Source: Betaproteobacteria bacterium (GTDB lineage Bacteria > Pseudomonadota > Gammaproteobacteria > Burkholderiales > Ferrovaceae). Taken from it: DNA of 56,221 nt. The stretch is taken from contig JAGWIW010000009.1 of the NCBI GenBank assembly GCA_028866015.1, positions 1-56,221 on the forward strand, read 5' to 3'. The notes under the pieces were generated by a model, which did no database searches, was not told the DNA's origin, and saw nothing but the letters and a program-made list of their open reading frames with translations. A program made the translations under genes and the position numbers. This document shows positions 1-6,949 of this stretch, one piece after another (position 1 is the stretch's first letter; each line of letters starts with the position of its first letter).

Positions 1-181
1 CTATGTTCGGAAGAGATAACCGCTGAAAGCATCTAAGCGGGAAACTTGCCTCAAGATGAGACTTCCCTGAGGGTATAACCCTCCTGAAGGTTCGTTCGAG
101 ACCAGGACGTTGATAGGTCGGATGTGGAAGCGCAGTAATGCGTTAAGCTAACCGATACTAATTGACCGTGAGGCTTGATCC
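1..181 (+). rRNA. rrl: 23S ribosomal RNA, 3' end (partial)
   Basis: The first about 181 bases match the conserved 3' terminus of bacterial 23S rRNA (domain VI). Recognisable blocks are gctgaaagcatctaagcgg near the start, aagcgcagtaatgcgttaag around 128-148 and gaccgtgaggctt just before the end. The 5' part lies outside the window. The 3' boundary is placed by similarity to the E. coli terminus and may be off by a few bases. The 83-base spacer to the 5S gene contains no tRNA that I can see. Confidence 0.96.
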
Positions 182-264
182 TATAATCGCAGGCATCTGC
201 GGCTCTTGTGTAATCTGATCCAGAAAAACTTTACTTCTTCCTTGAGTGCCAACCGACACCCCTT

Positions 265-381
265 TGTTTGGCGGCCATAGCGTCTTGGACCCACCCCTTC
301 CCATCCCGAACAGGGACGTGAAACGAGACTGCGCCGATGATAGTGTGGATTACCCATGCGAAAGTAGGTCACCGCCAGACT
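265..381 (+). rRNA. rrf: 5S ribosomal RNA
   Basis: About 117 bases with the conserved 5S core: ggcggccatagcg near the 5' end, cccatcccgaacagg, gtgaaacgagactgcgccgatg, and cccatgcgaaagtagg near the 3' end. The terminal helix I can be drawn between 266-274 and 372-380 with one G-U pair, which fixes both ends within a base or two. It follows the 23S gene directly and is the last gene of the rrn operon, because an intrinsic terminator follows. Confidence 0.96.
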
Positions 382-407
382 CCCTACACCTTGCCTTAAC
401 CGGCAGC

Positions 408-445
408 AAAAAGCCCCTCAGCTCACAATGCTCAGGGGCTTTTTT
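408..445 (+). terminator. Intrinsic terminator of the rRNA operon
   Basis: Arms aaaaagcccct (408-418) and aggggcttttt (434-444) form an 11-bp stem around a 15-base loop, and the downstream arm ends in a T run. Its position just after the 5S gene makes it the rrn operon terminator. Confidence 0.9.
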
Positions 446-511
446 ATTTCTCCCATTGCCCGTGGCCAGTGCGCTATCATCAGCCACAGGCATCCCAACA
501 AAAATAACTCA

Positions 512-1303
512 ATGATCCATCTCTGCCGTTCTTTGCTTCTGTACGGCTGCGCGTGCCTGCTGTCCGCAGCAGCCCATGCCGGCGTTCTGGAAGCCCTCCA
601 TCAAAGCAGACTGCTCAAGGTCTGCATCTGGCCCGATTACTACGGTATCAGCTATCGCAACCCCCACACCGGCCAGTTGAGCGGCCTCGACATCGACCTC
701 TCGCGGGAACTGGCCAAAGACCTGCGCGTGCGGCTGGAATATGTGGAAACGGATTTCAGCCGGCTGCTGGGCGATATTGAAAGCGGTCACTGCCAGATCG
801 CCATGATGGGGGTGGGCATTACCCCAGGCCGCCTGCAGCACGTGGCCTTTTCGCAACCCTACCTGCGCAGTGACGTCTATGCCGTGGCCAGCCTGGATAA
901 TCGGGCACTACAGAAATGGCCCGACATCGACCAGCCCGGCCGGATCGTGGTGGTCCAGAAGGGGACGTACATGGAGCCACTCATGGAGCGCACCCTCAGG
1001 CATGCCACCCTGCTCAAGGTGGTGCGCACGTCTGAGCGCGAGCGGGAAGTGGAAACAGGACGTGCGGATGTCTTCATTACGGACTACCCCTACAGCCGCC
1101 AGATTCTGGACAGTGCAGACTGGGCCCGGGTGATCGCGCCGGATGCTGCGGTCGGCCTGACCGATTATGGCTATGCGGTGCCCAAGGGTGACCCCGAATG
1201 GCTAACCCGCATCAACCGCTTCGTTCAGGAGTTGCGCCAGGACGGGCGCCTGCAGGCTGCAGCGAGGCGCTATCACCTTCTGCCCATGCTACTCAAAAAC
1301 TAG
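512..1303 (+). CDS. Periplasmic solute-binding protein, family 3 (amino-acid-binding type)
   Basis: A 263-residue protein with a Sec-type signal peptide (cleavage likely after AAAHA near residue 23), then a complete bilobed SBP_bac_3 fold. Family features are DIDLSRELAKDL after the first strand, a hinge-like segment near AVASLDN, and GRADVFITDYP in the second lobe. Members bind polar amino acids or similar small ligands, usually for ABC transporters. No permease or ATPase gene is adjacent. Instead a diguanylate cyclase gene starts 9 bp downstream, so the protein may act as a ligand sensor for that enzyme (inference). The ATG at 512 was chosen because it starts the signal peptide. An upstream in-frame start at 428 would lie in the rRNA terminator. 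The ligand is unknown. Confidence 0.88.
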   Translation: MIHLCRSLLLYGCACLLSAAAHAGVLEALHQSRLLKVCIWPDYYGISYRNPHTGQLSGLDIDLSRELAKDLRVRLEYVETDFSRLLGDIESGHCQIAMMGVGITPGRLQHVAFSQPYLRSDVYAVASLDNRALQKWPDIDQPGRIVVVQKGTYMEPLMERTLRHATLLKVVRTSEREREVETGRADVFITDYPYSRQILDSADWARVIAPDAAVGLTDYGYAVPKGDPEWLTRINRFVQELRQDGRLQAAARRYHLLPMLLKN

Positions 1304-1312
1304 GACGGTACC

Positions 1313-3211
1313 TTGAACAGTCCGGCCCGCCCCAGGAAGGTTCGCCTGTTTTTTCTGTTGCTGGTGTGCGGCAGCCTGATGGTGATCTGGGCCGGTTATT
1401 TCATCAGCCTGTACGTGATCCGGGTCAATGCCCTGAACGACCTCAAAAGTGCGGCGCAGACGGAGTCGATTCTGCTTGAGGACCATGCCTCAAGAACACT
1501 CGACACGGTTTCCGATCGGCTCAATTCGCTTTCGGCGTTCGCCGAGCCGGGTGAGTTCTACAGGAGCCCCCATTCATCGCAAGCCCTCGACAACCTGATT
1601 TACGGCGATCGCATGGTGCGAAGCCTGTCCCTCGTGGATGGCAGCGGGCGGGTGATTTCCAGCTCCTCGCCCAAAAACCTGGGCGTGAAACTGCCGCTTG
1701 GCCTGATGCGGAACACGCTGTCGGTCCCGGAGCCCGGCAACGTCCGTTTCGGCCCGGTGCTGCCCTACCGCGACCTGGAACAGCTGGCGCTGGGCCAGGT
1801 GTCCGATCATGTGAAGCTGTGGCTGATCAGCCGTTCCTTCAGCCATGGCCGGAAAAACTATCAGTGGGTGGCCGTCGTCAATCCCGGGTTGTTCGAGAAC
1901 CTGTGGGCTCGCGTGGACAAAAGGGAAGTGCTGGGCATTGCCCTCTTCAGCTATCGTGGCGAACTGATCACCGGCCTCAACCTGTCGCTCCAGGAGCAAT
2001 CGCTGCTGCTGCCCGGGCTTCTGCAGCAGAGCGAAGGCGAATCGCACGGCTATTTTGAAACGGGTCCCCACCATCGCTATTTCGTGGCCTTCCGGGCCAG
2101 CGTCAACCATCCGTTCCTGCTGGTGGTGGCGGGCGACCGCCAGGCACTCTACGACAATCTGTCCCGCCGCAACCGCAAGTTCCTGTTCATTCCCCTTGCG
2201 CTCTCCCTCGTCACCTTGATGGCAGTGGGGCTGCTCTACCGCGGCTACAAGGGCTACGAAAGCACGGCCCGGGAAATGGCCAACCAGAACCGTGCCGTCA
2301 GCGCGCACCTGATGGTGAGCGAAGCCAGCCCGGAAGGTCGCATCATTGCCGTCAATGACGCGCTGCTGGCCGCATCGGGCTACAGCCGGGAAGAAGTGAT
2401 CGGCCAGACCCACCGCCTGTTCAACTCCGGTTTCCACGACAAGGGCTTTTACGAGAACCTGTGGGCCACCATCAACGCCGGCCGGATATGGAAAGGCACG
2501 CTGCGCAATGCCAGGAAGGACGGGCAGTTCTACTGGGTGAGCGCCACCATCGTGCCATTCACCGACGTGTGGGGTGAAATCACCCGCTTTGTCGCTTTCT
2601 ACACGGACATCACCGATGCCATTTCCATTTCCCAGAAGCTGGAAAGCGAACGCAGGCTGCGTGCCGAACTGACCAAAATCCATCAGGATCTGGTGGGTAT
2701 TGCCCACACCGATCCCCTGACCGGGTTGCCCAACCGGCGGGCCTTTGAAAGCTACATCGCCGAAGCGATGGGAATGTCGCGCCAGCTTGCCAAACCCCTG
2801 TCGCTGCTGATGCTGGATCTGGACCATTTCAAGGAAGTGAACGACACCCACGGCCATGTGGCCGGAGATGAAATCCTGCGCACCGTTTCCCGGCGCTGGG
2901 CCAAGCTGGTGCGCAGTTCGGACATGGTGGCACGGCTGGGGGGCGAGGAGTTCTGCATGTTGCTGCCCAATGCTGACCTTGGCCGGGCGAAGGAAATCGC
3001 CGGGGAGGTCCTGAGCGTCACGCGGGTTCCGGTCATCTGGACAGGGGGTGACTCGTCGCGGGCGATCCGCGTGACGGTCAGCGTCGGCCTGGCGAGCCTG
3101 GTTCCCGACAGCGAGACCAGCGTGGAGCGTTTGATGGCGCTGGCAGATGCCGCCTTGTACGAGGCCAAGCGCAGCGGCCGCAATCGCACGTCCTGTGCAC
3201 AGGACGGCTAG
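1313..3211 (+). CDS. Membrane diguanylate cyclase with periplasmic sensor, PAS and GGDEF domains
   Basis: A 632-residue inner-membrane protein predicted to make c-di-GMP from two GTP. Order: TM1 (about 11-36), a roughly 250-residue periplasmic region resembling a Cache-type sensor, TM2 (289-309), a PAS domain (about 325-440), a short helical linker, and GGDEF (about 455-632). The catalytic motif is intact as GGEEF at 543-547. RSSD at 534-537, five residues upstream, is a canonical product-inhibition I-site (RxxD). TDPLTGLPNRRAF marks the domain start. The start codon is TTG with AGGACGG upstream. The gene is probably cotranscribed with the binding-protein gene 9 bp upstream. Its stop overlaps the stop of the convergent GntR gene. 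Confidence 0.92.
   Translation: MNSPARPRKVRLFFLLLVCGSLMVIWAGYFISLYVIRVNALNDLKSAAQTESILLEDHASRTLDTVSDRLNSLSAFAEPGEFYRSPHSSQALDNLIYGDRMVRSLSLVDGSGRVISSSSPKNLGVKLPLGLMRNTLSVPEPGNVRFGPVLPYRDLEQLALGQVSDHVKLWLISRSFSHGRKNYQWVAVVNPGLFENLWARVDKREVLGIALFSYRGELITGLNLSLQEQSLLLPGLLQQSEGESHGYFETGPHHRYFVAFRASVNHPFLLVVAGDRQALYDNLSRRNRKFLFIPLALSLVTLMAVGLLYRGYKGYESTAREMANQNRAVSAHLMVSEASPEGRIIAVNDALLAASGYSREEVIGQTHRLFNSGFHDKGFYENLWATINAGRIWKGTLRNARKDGQFYWVSATIVPFTDVWGEITRFVAFYTDITDAISISQKLESERRLRAELTKIHQDLVGIAHTDPLTGLPNRRAFESYIAEAMGMSRQLAKPLSLLMLDLDHFKEVNDTHGHVAGDEILRTVSRRWAKLVRSSDMVARLGGEEFCMLLPNADLGRAKEIAGEVLSVTRVPVIWTGGDSSRAIRVTVSVGLASLVPDSETSVERLMALADAALYEAKRSGRNRTSCAQDG
3189..3206. repeat. Perfect 18-bp palindrome at the end of convergent genes
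   Basis: CGTCCTGTGCACAGGACG reads the same on both strands. It lies inside the last codons of the cyclase gene, just before the overlapping stop codons of the two convergent genes. As RNA it can fold into a 7-bp stem with a TGCA loop. No T run follows, so it is not a standard intrinsic terminator. It could be a factor-dependent pause or a protein site. Confidence 0.5.
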
Positions 3212-3921
3212 AGCGACGCCATCAGGTCGCCAAAGCGTTCACCCTGGATCTGGATGTGGCTGCGCAGCAGATCGGCTGCCAGGGCCTCATTGCCAGTGGC
3301 GATGGCATCCACGATGCTGCGGTGCTCCAGGAACGAATGGCTCACGCGCTGGCGCACGCGCAGCTGCAGGCGCCGGTAGGGGCGCAGGCGCCGCTGCAGG
3401 TGGCGCACCTGGTCTTCCAGAAAGGCATTGTGGCTCATGCGGTAGAGAATCTGGTGAAAGCGCTCGTTGAGGTAGAAATACCGGTCCGGGTCAAGCCCGT
3501 TGGAGGAATCGGCGCAGGCCTCATGGGCCGCCAGCAGCTCGCGCTGTTCTTCGGCCGTGCTGCGGCGAGCGGCGAGGCGGCCGCAGTGGGCTTCCAGTTC
3601 TGCCATGACGTCGAACATTTCCATCAGTTGCTGGGGGGTGACCTGGGCCACGATGGCCCCGCGCCGCGGGCGCAGCTCCACCAGTCCGGCCGAGGCCAGC
3701 TGGATCAGGGCCTCGCGTATGGGGGTGCGCGACACGGCAAAACGCTGGGCCAGCTCGGTTTCGTCCAGGCGGGCCCCCGGCGCCAGCTGGCGCGTGACGA
3801 TTTCCTCTTCGATGCGTTCCACCAGGGGTTGCGACAGGCGAACCGATCCTGGCGCCAGCGGTGCACGGGCAGGCTGGTCAAGCGTTGCAGTAGAGACAGG
3901 GGTCGGCTTGATGGTCGTCAA
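3208..3921 (-). CDS. GntR/FadR-family (FCD) regulator of the malonate operon, MdcY/MatR-like
   Basis: An N-terminal winged helix-turn-helix (core ETELAQRFAVSRTPIREAL) is followed by an all-helical FCD ligand domain with conserved His residues (FHQILYRMSHN, EHRSIVDAI). The gene is divergent from dctP-mdc. The intergenic GTATAC palindrome resembles sites reported for the malonate regulators MdcY of Acinetobacter and MatR of Rhizobium, so it is probably a malonate- or malonyl-CoA-responsive repressor (inference). The open frame reaches a TTG at 3993, but that extension would cover the operator, the promoter and the dctP ribosome-binding site. I prefer the TTG at 3921, giving 237 residues, normal for the family. 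No strong Shine-Dalgarno supports it, so the start is uncertain. Confidence 0.85.
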   Translation of the reverse strand: MTTIKPTPVSTATLDQPARAPLAPGSVRLSQPLVERIEEEIVTRQLAPGARLDETELAQRFAVSRTPIREALIQLASAGLVELRPRRGAIVAQVTPQQLMEMFDVMAELEAHCGRLAARRSTAEEQRELLAAHEACADSSNGLDPDRYFYLNERFHQILYRMSHNAFLEDQVRHLQRRLRPYRRLQLRVRQRVSHSFLEHRSIVDAIATGNEALAADLLRSHIQIQGERFGDLMASL

Positions 3922-3923
3922 AT

Positions 3924-3955
3924 CCTGTATACAAGAAGTTTGACAAAGAATACAA
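3924..3955. promoter_or_regulatory. Putative GntR operator of the malonate operon
   Basis: CCTGTATACAAG at 3924-3935 contains the 8-bp palindrome TGTATACA. The hexamer ATACAA inside it recurs at 3950-3955, 21 bp away or two helical turns. The two sites bracket the -35 box, so bound regulator would block RNA polymerase. The GTATAC core matches published MdcY and MatR sites as I recall them. Confidence 0.65.
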
Positions 3956-3968
3956 CCGTGGCTATCTT
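3940..3968 (+). promoter_or_regulatory. Sigma-70 promoter of the dctPQM-mdc operon
   Basis: A perfect -35 TTGACA (3940-3945), a 17-bp spacer and -10 TATCTT (3963-3968) stand just before the strong ribosome-binding site AGGAGGAGG (3978-3986) and the dctP ATG at 3996. The predicted leader is only about 20 bases. The -35 overlaps the putative operator. Confidence 0.72.
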
Positions 3969-3995
3969 GCGTGCAAGAGGAGGAGGAGAACAACC

Positions 3996-5024
3996 ATGAA
4001 TGAAAACCGACGTCGTGCCCTGCAAACCCTGTCCACCCTGACCGTTGCCGGCTCCCTGGGGATTACGTCCCCCTGGGCCCGCGCCGCCACCGAACTGCGC
4101 ATTTCGCACCAGTTTCCCGGCGGTACCCTGACGGAAGGGGATTTTCGTGACCGCCTGTGCCGTCGTTTTGCCCAGGAACTGGCCAAGCGCACCAATGGCA
4201 GCCTGACCGCCGTTGTGTACCCGGGCTCTTCGCTCATGAAGACCAAGGCCCAGTTCGACGCCCTGCGCAAAGGCGCGCTCGACATGTCGCTGGTTCCCCT
4301 CAACTACGCCGGCGGCGAAGTGCCGGAAACCAACATCGGGCTGATGCCGGGCATCATCACCACCTATGACAAGGGCGTGGCTTTCCGCTCGTCGGAAGCC
4401 GGCAAGATGCTCTACAACGTGCTGGCCGACAAGGGCGTGCTGCTGGTGAGCTGGGTCTGGCAGTCGGGCGGGGTGGCAAGCCACAGTCGGGCCATCATTG
4501 AGCCTGAAGACGTGCGCGGCCTCAAGGTGCGCGGCGGCGGGCGCGAAATGGACACGGTGCTCAAGGCCGCCGGTGCTGCCGTCCTGTCCATTCCGTCCAA
4601 CGAAATCTACGCAGCCATGCAGACCGGCGCACTGGATGCCGCCATGACGTCCAGTACCAGCCTGATGTCCTTCCGCCTGGAAGAAGTGGCCAAGCAGCTC
4701 ACCACCGGCCGCGGCCATGCCTACTGGTACATGTTCGAGCCGCTCATGATTTCCCGTGCCGTGTACGAGCGCCTGCCGCACGACCAGCAGGACCTCATCA
4801 TGAAAATCGGCGCCGAAATGGAAAAGTTTGCGCTGGACAACATCAAGAAAGACGACAACAAGGTGGCCCAGGTTTACATCAAGGCCGGGGGCCAGGCCCA
4901 TGACCTGACGGCGGCCACGGTACAGCGCTGGCAGGACATCGCACGACGCACCGCCTGGAAGGACTTTGCCGGACGTTCGCCCTCCTGTGCCGCCCTCATG
5001 AAGGCGGTGGAAAAATCCCTGTGA
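3996..5024 (+). CDS. dctP: TRAP transporter substrate-binding protein, DctP family (probable malonate)
   Basis: A 342-residue periplasmic receptor of a tripartite TRAP transporter. The N-terminus NENRRRALQTL followed by a hydrophobic stretch and ARA looks like a signal peptide of twin-arginine type. The DctP fold is clear: an early FPGGTLTEGD segment, EPEDVRGLKVRGGG with the Arg region that binds the substrate carboxylate in this family, and SNEIYAAMQTGALDAAM. It is the first gene of the malonate operon and overlaps dctQ by 4 bp. TRAP-type malonate uptake has been described in Sinorhizobium, which supports the substrate assignment, but the substrate itself is inferred from context. Confidence 0.9.
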   Translation: MNENRRRALQTLSTLTVAGSLGITSPWARAATELRISHQFPGGTLTEGDFRDRLCRRFAQELAKRTNGSLTAVVYPGSSLMKTKAQFDALRKGALDMSLVPLNYAGGEVPETNIGLMPGIITTYDKGVAFRSSEAGKMLYNVLADKGVLLVSWVWQSGGVASHSRAIIEPEDVRGLKVRGGGREMDTVLKAAGAAVLSIPSNEIYAAMQTGALDAAMTSSTSLMSFRLEEVAKQLTTGRGHAYWYMFEPLMISRAVYERLPHDQQDLIMKIGAEMEKFALDNIKKDDNKVAQVYIKAGGQAHDLTAATVQRWQDIARRTAWKDFAGRSPSCAALMKAVEKSL

Positions 5025-5590
5025 GTCACGGCGGCGACCTGCCCGGGGTGCCGTCCGCGGCCCTCGGATTGATGGAGGACGTTCCCCGCGGCCGCCTGCT
5101 TGCGGCCGCGGCGCGTGGCCTGTCCCTGGTCCATCGCGTGCTGGTGGGGCTGTCCATGGTTTCGGTGCTGACAGCCTGCCTGGTGCTGACCTCGGGTGTC
5201 GTCCTGCGCTACTTTTTCAAGATCCCCACCGACTGGCAGGACGAACTGACCCAGTTTCTTCTGGTGGGTGCCGTGTTTGCCTGCGGCGGAGCCGTGCAGG
5301 CCCAGCGCGGGCACATCGGCATCGAAGCGGTGGCCTCGCTCCTGTCGCCCGCCGTCAACCGCTGGCGGCGCTGGGGCTGCGACCTGGTGTCGCTGTTTTT
5401 TTGCTCATTCTTTTGCTGGAAGTCCTGGACCCTGCTGCATGAGGCCTGGGCGGAGGGCATGACCACGGATTCCACCTGGGCGCCGCCGCTGTGGATTCCC
5501 TACGGCCTCATGGCGGTTGGCATGACGCTGTTGTCGCTGCAACTCCTGATCCAGGTGCTGACAGGCCCCACTGGCGCGCGGGAGGGGTGA
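5021..5590 (+). CDS. dctQ: TRAP transporter small permease, DctQ family
   Basis: A 189-residue membrane protein with four predicted transmembrane segments after a cytoplasmic N-terminus of about 40 residues. The family signature around TDWQDELTQFLLVGAVF is visible. It forms the membrane complex with DctM and allows the binding protein to deliver substrate. The GTG start overlaps the dctP stop (GTGA), indicating translational coupling. An in-frame ATG at 5114 would remove part of the N-terminus, so the true start could be later. Confidence 0.88.
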   Translation: MSHGGDLPGVPSAALGLMEDVPRGRLLAAAARGLSLVHRVLVGLSMVSVLTACLVLTSGVVLRYFFKIPTDWQDELTQFLLVGAVFACGGAVQAQRGHIGIEAVASLLSPAVNRWRRWGCDLVSLFFCSFFCWKSWTLLHEAWAEGMTTDSTWAPPLWIPYGLMAVGMTLLSLQLLIQVLTGPTGAREG

Positions 5591-6942
5591 TGGAAAGCGG
5601 AACTACGGGCGTGCTCTATGCAGTGGGCACGCTGCTGCTGATGTTCACCGGCATGCCCATCGCCTTCGCGCTGGGAACCATTGCCCTGCTGTTCATGTTT
5701 TTCTACATGCCGCATTCGGCGCTCGACACCATCACCCAGAATGTGTACGAGGAAATGTCGAGCATTACCCTGCTCTCCATTCCGCTGTTCATCCTGAAAG
5801 GGGCGGCCATTGGCAAGTCGCGCGCCGGCGCCGACCTGTACATGGCCATCCATGCCTGGATGGGGCGTATCCCAGGCGGGCTGGGCATTGCCAACGTGCT
5901 GGCCTGCGCGCTGTTCGCCGCCATGGCGGGGTCGAGTCCTGCCACCTGTTCGGCCATCGGCAGCGCGGGTATTCCCGAAATGCGGGCGCGCGGCTATTCG
6001 CCCGGCTTTGCGGCCGGCCTGATCGCCGCGGGCGGCACCCTGGGCATTCTGCTGCCGCCGTCCATCACCATGATCCTTTATTCCGTGGCGGCGGAAGTGT
6101 CGCTCGGCCGCCTGTTCCTGGCCGCCCTGGGCCCCGGACTGCTGCTGGTGACGCTGTTTTCCCTTTACGCCGCCTGGCGCTACAAGCGCGAGTATCGCGC
6201 GGCGCTCCAGATCTACCAGGACGGGGGCGTGCGTTCCGCCTATCTGGACGACACGGTCATGACCTGGCGTGAAAAATCGGCGCTGTTGCCGCGCGTGCTG
6301 CCCTTCGTGATCCTGCTCATCGGGGTCATGGTGGCCCTCTACGGGGGACTCGCCACCCCTTCCGAAACGGCCGGCCTGGGCGGACTGCTGGCGCTGGTGC
6401 TGATCGCCATCATCTACCGCGTCTGGCGCCCCAGGCAGCTGGCGCCCATCTTTGCCTCCACCCTCAAGGAATCCACCATGCTGATGTTCATCATCGGCAT
6501 GTCGCTGCTGTATTCCTACGTCATGAGCTACCTGCAGATCAGCCAGCTGGCGGCCCAGTGGATCGTGACCCTCGGCCTGTCCAAGTGGCTGCTGCTGGCG
6601 GCCATCCTGGTGTTCGTGGTGGTGCTGGGCTTTTTCCTGCCGCCCGTGTCCATCATCCTCATGACGGCGCCCATCATCCTGCCGCCGCTCAAGGCCGCCG
6701 GCTTCGACCTGGTGTGGTTTGGCGTGCTCATGACCATCGTGATGGAAATGGGGCTCATCCATCCGCCGGTGGGGCTCAACATTTTCGTGATCCGCAACGT
6801 GGCCCCCGACATCCCGCTCAAGGACGTGGTGTGGGGCGTGCTGCCGTTCGTGGTGCTGATGATCCTGTCGGTGGTGGTGCTTTCGCTGTTCCCGTCCATC
6901 GTCACCGCCTTCCCGGAATGGGCTCTGGGCCCCCGCCTGTGA
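5590..6942 (+). CDS. dctM: TRAP transporter large permease, DctM family
   Basis: A 450-residue multi-spanning protein (about 12 transmembrane helices) of the IT superfamily that carries out sodium-driven uptake. Family motifs include GSSPATCSAIGSAGIPEM in the first half and a matching LIHPPVGLNIFV region in the second half. The ATG at 5590 shares one base with the dctQ stop and has GGAGGGG upstream. A longer open frame from 5491 is rejected because it covers the dctQ C-terminus. It sits between dctQ and mdcA in one operon. Confidence 0.93.
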   Translation: MESGTTGVLYAVGTLLLMFTGMPIAFALGTIALLFMFFYMPHSALDTITQNVYEEMSSITLLSIPLFILKGAAIGKSRAGADLYMAIHAWMGRIPGGLGIANVLACALFAAMAGSSPATCSAIGSAGIPEMRARGYSPGFAAGLIAAGGTLGILLPPSITMILYSVAAEVSLGRLFLAALGPGLLLVTLFSLYAAWRYKREYRAALQIYQDGGVRSAYLDDTVMTWREKSALLPRVLPFVILLIGVMVALYGGLATPSETAGLGGLLALVLIAIIYRVWRPRQLAPIFASTLKESTMLMFIIGMSLLYSYVMSYLQISQLAAQWIVTLGLSKWLLLAAILVFVVVLGFFLPPVSIILMTAPIILPPLKAAGFDLVWFGVLMTIVMEMGLIHPPVGLNIFVIRNVAPDIPLKDVVWGVLPFVVLMILSVVVLSLFPSIVTAFPEWALGPRL

Positions 6943-6949
6943 GCTGCCC

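Noticed and set aside
182..187. TATAAT in the 23S-5S spacer as a promoter
   Set aside because: The nearest -35-like sequence (TTGACC at 162-167) is part of 23S rRNA and only 14 bp away, and the spacer lies inside the rrn operon.
246..515. 89-residue frame across the 5S gene
   Set aside because: It covers the 5S rRNA gene and the rrn terminator, so it is not a protein gene.
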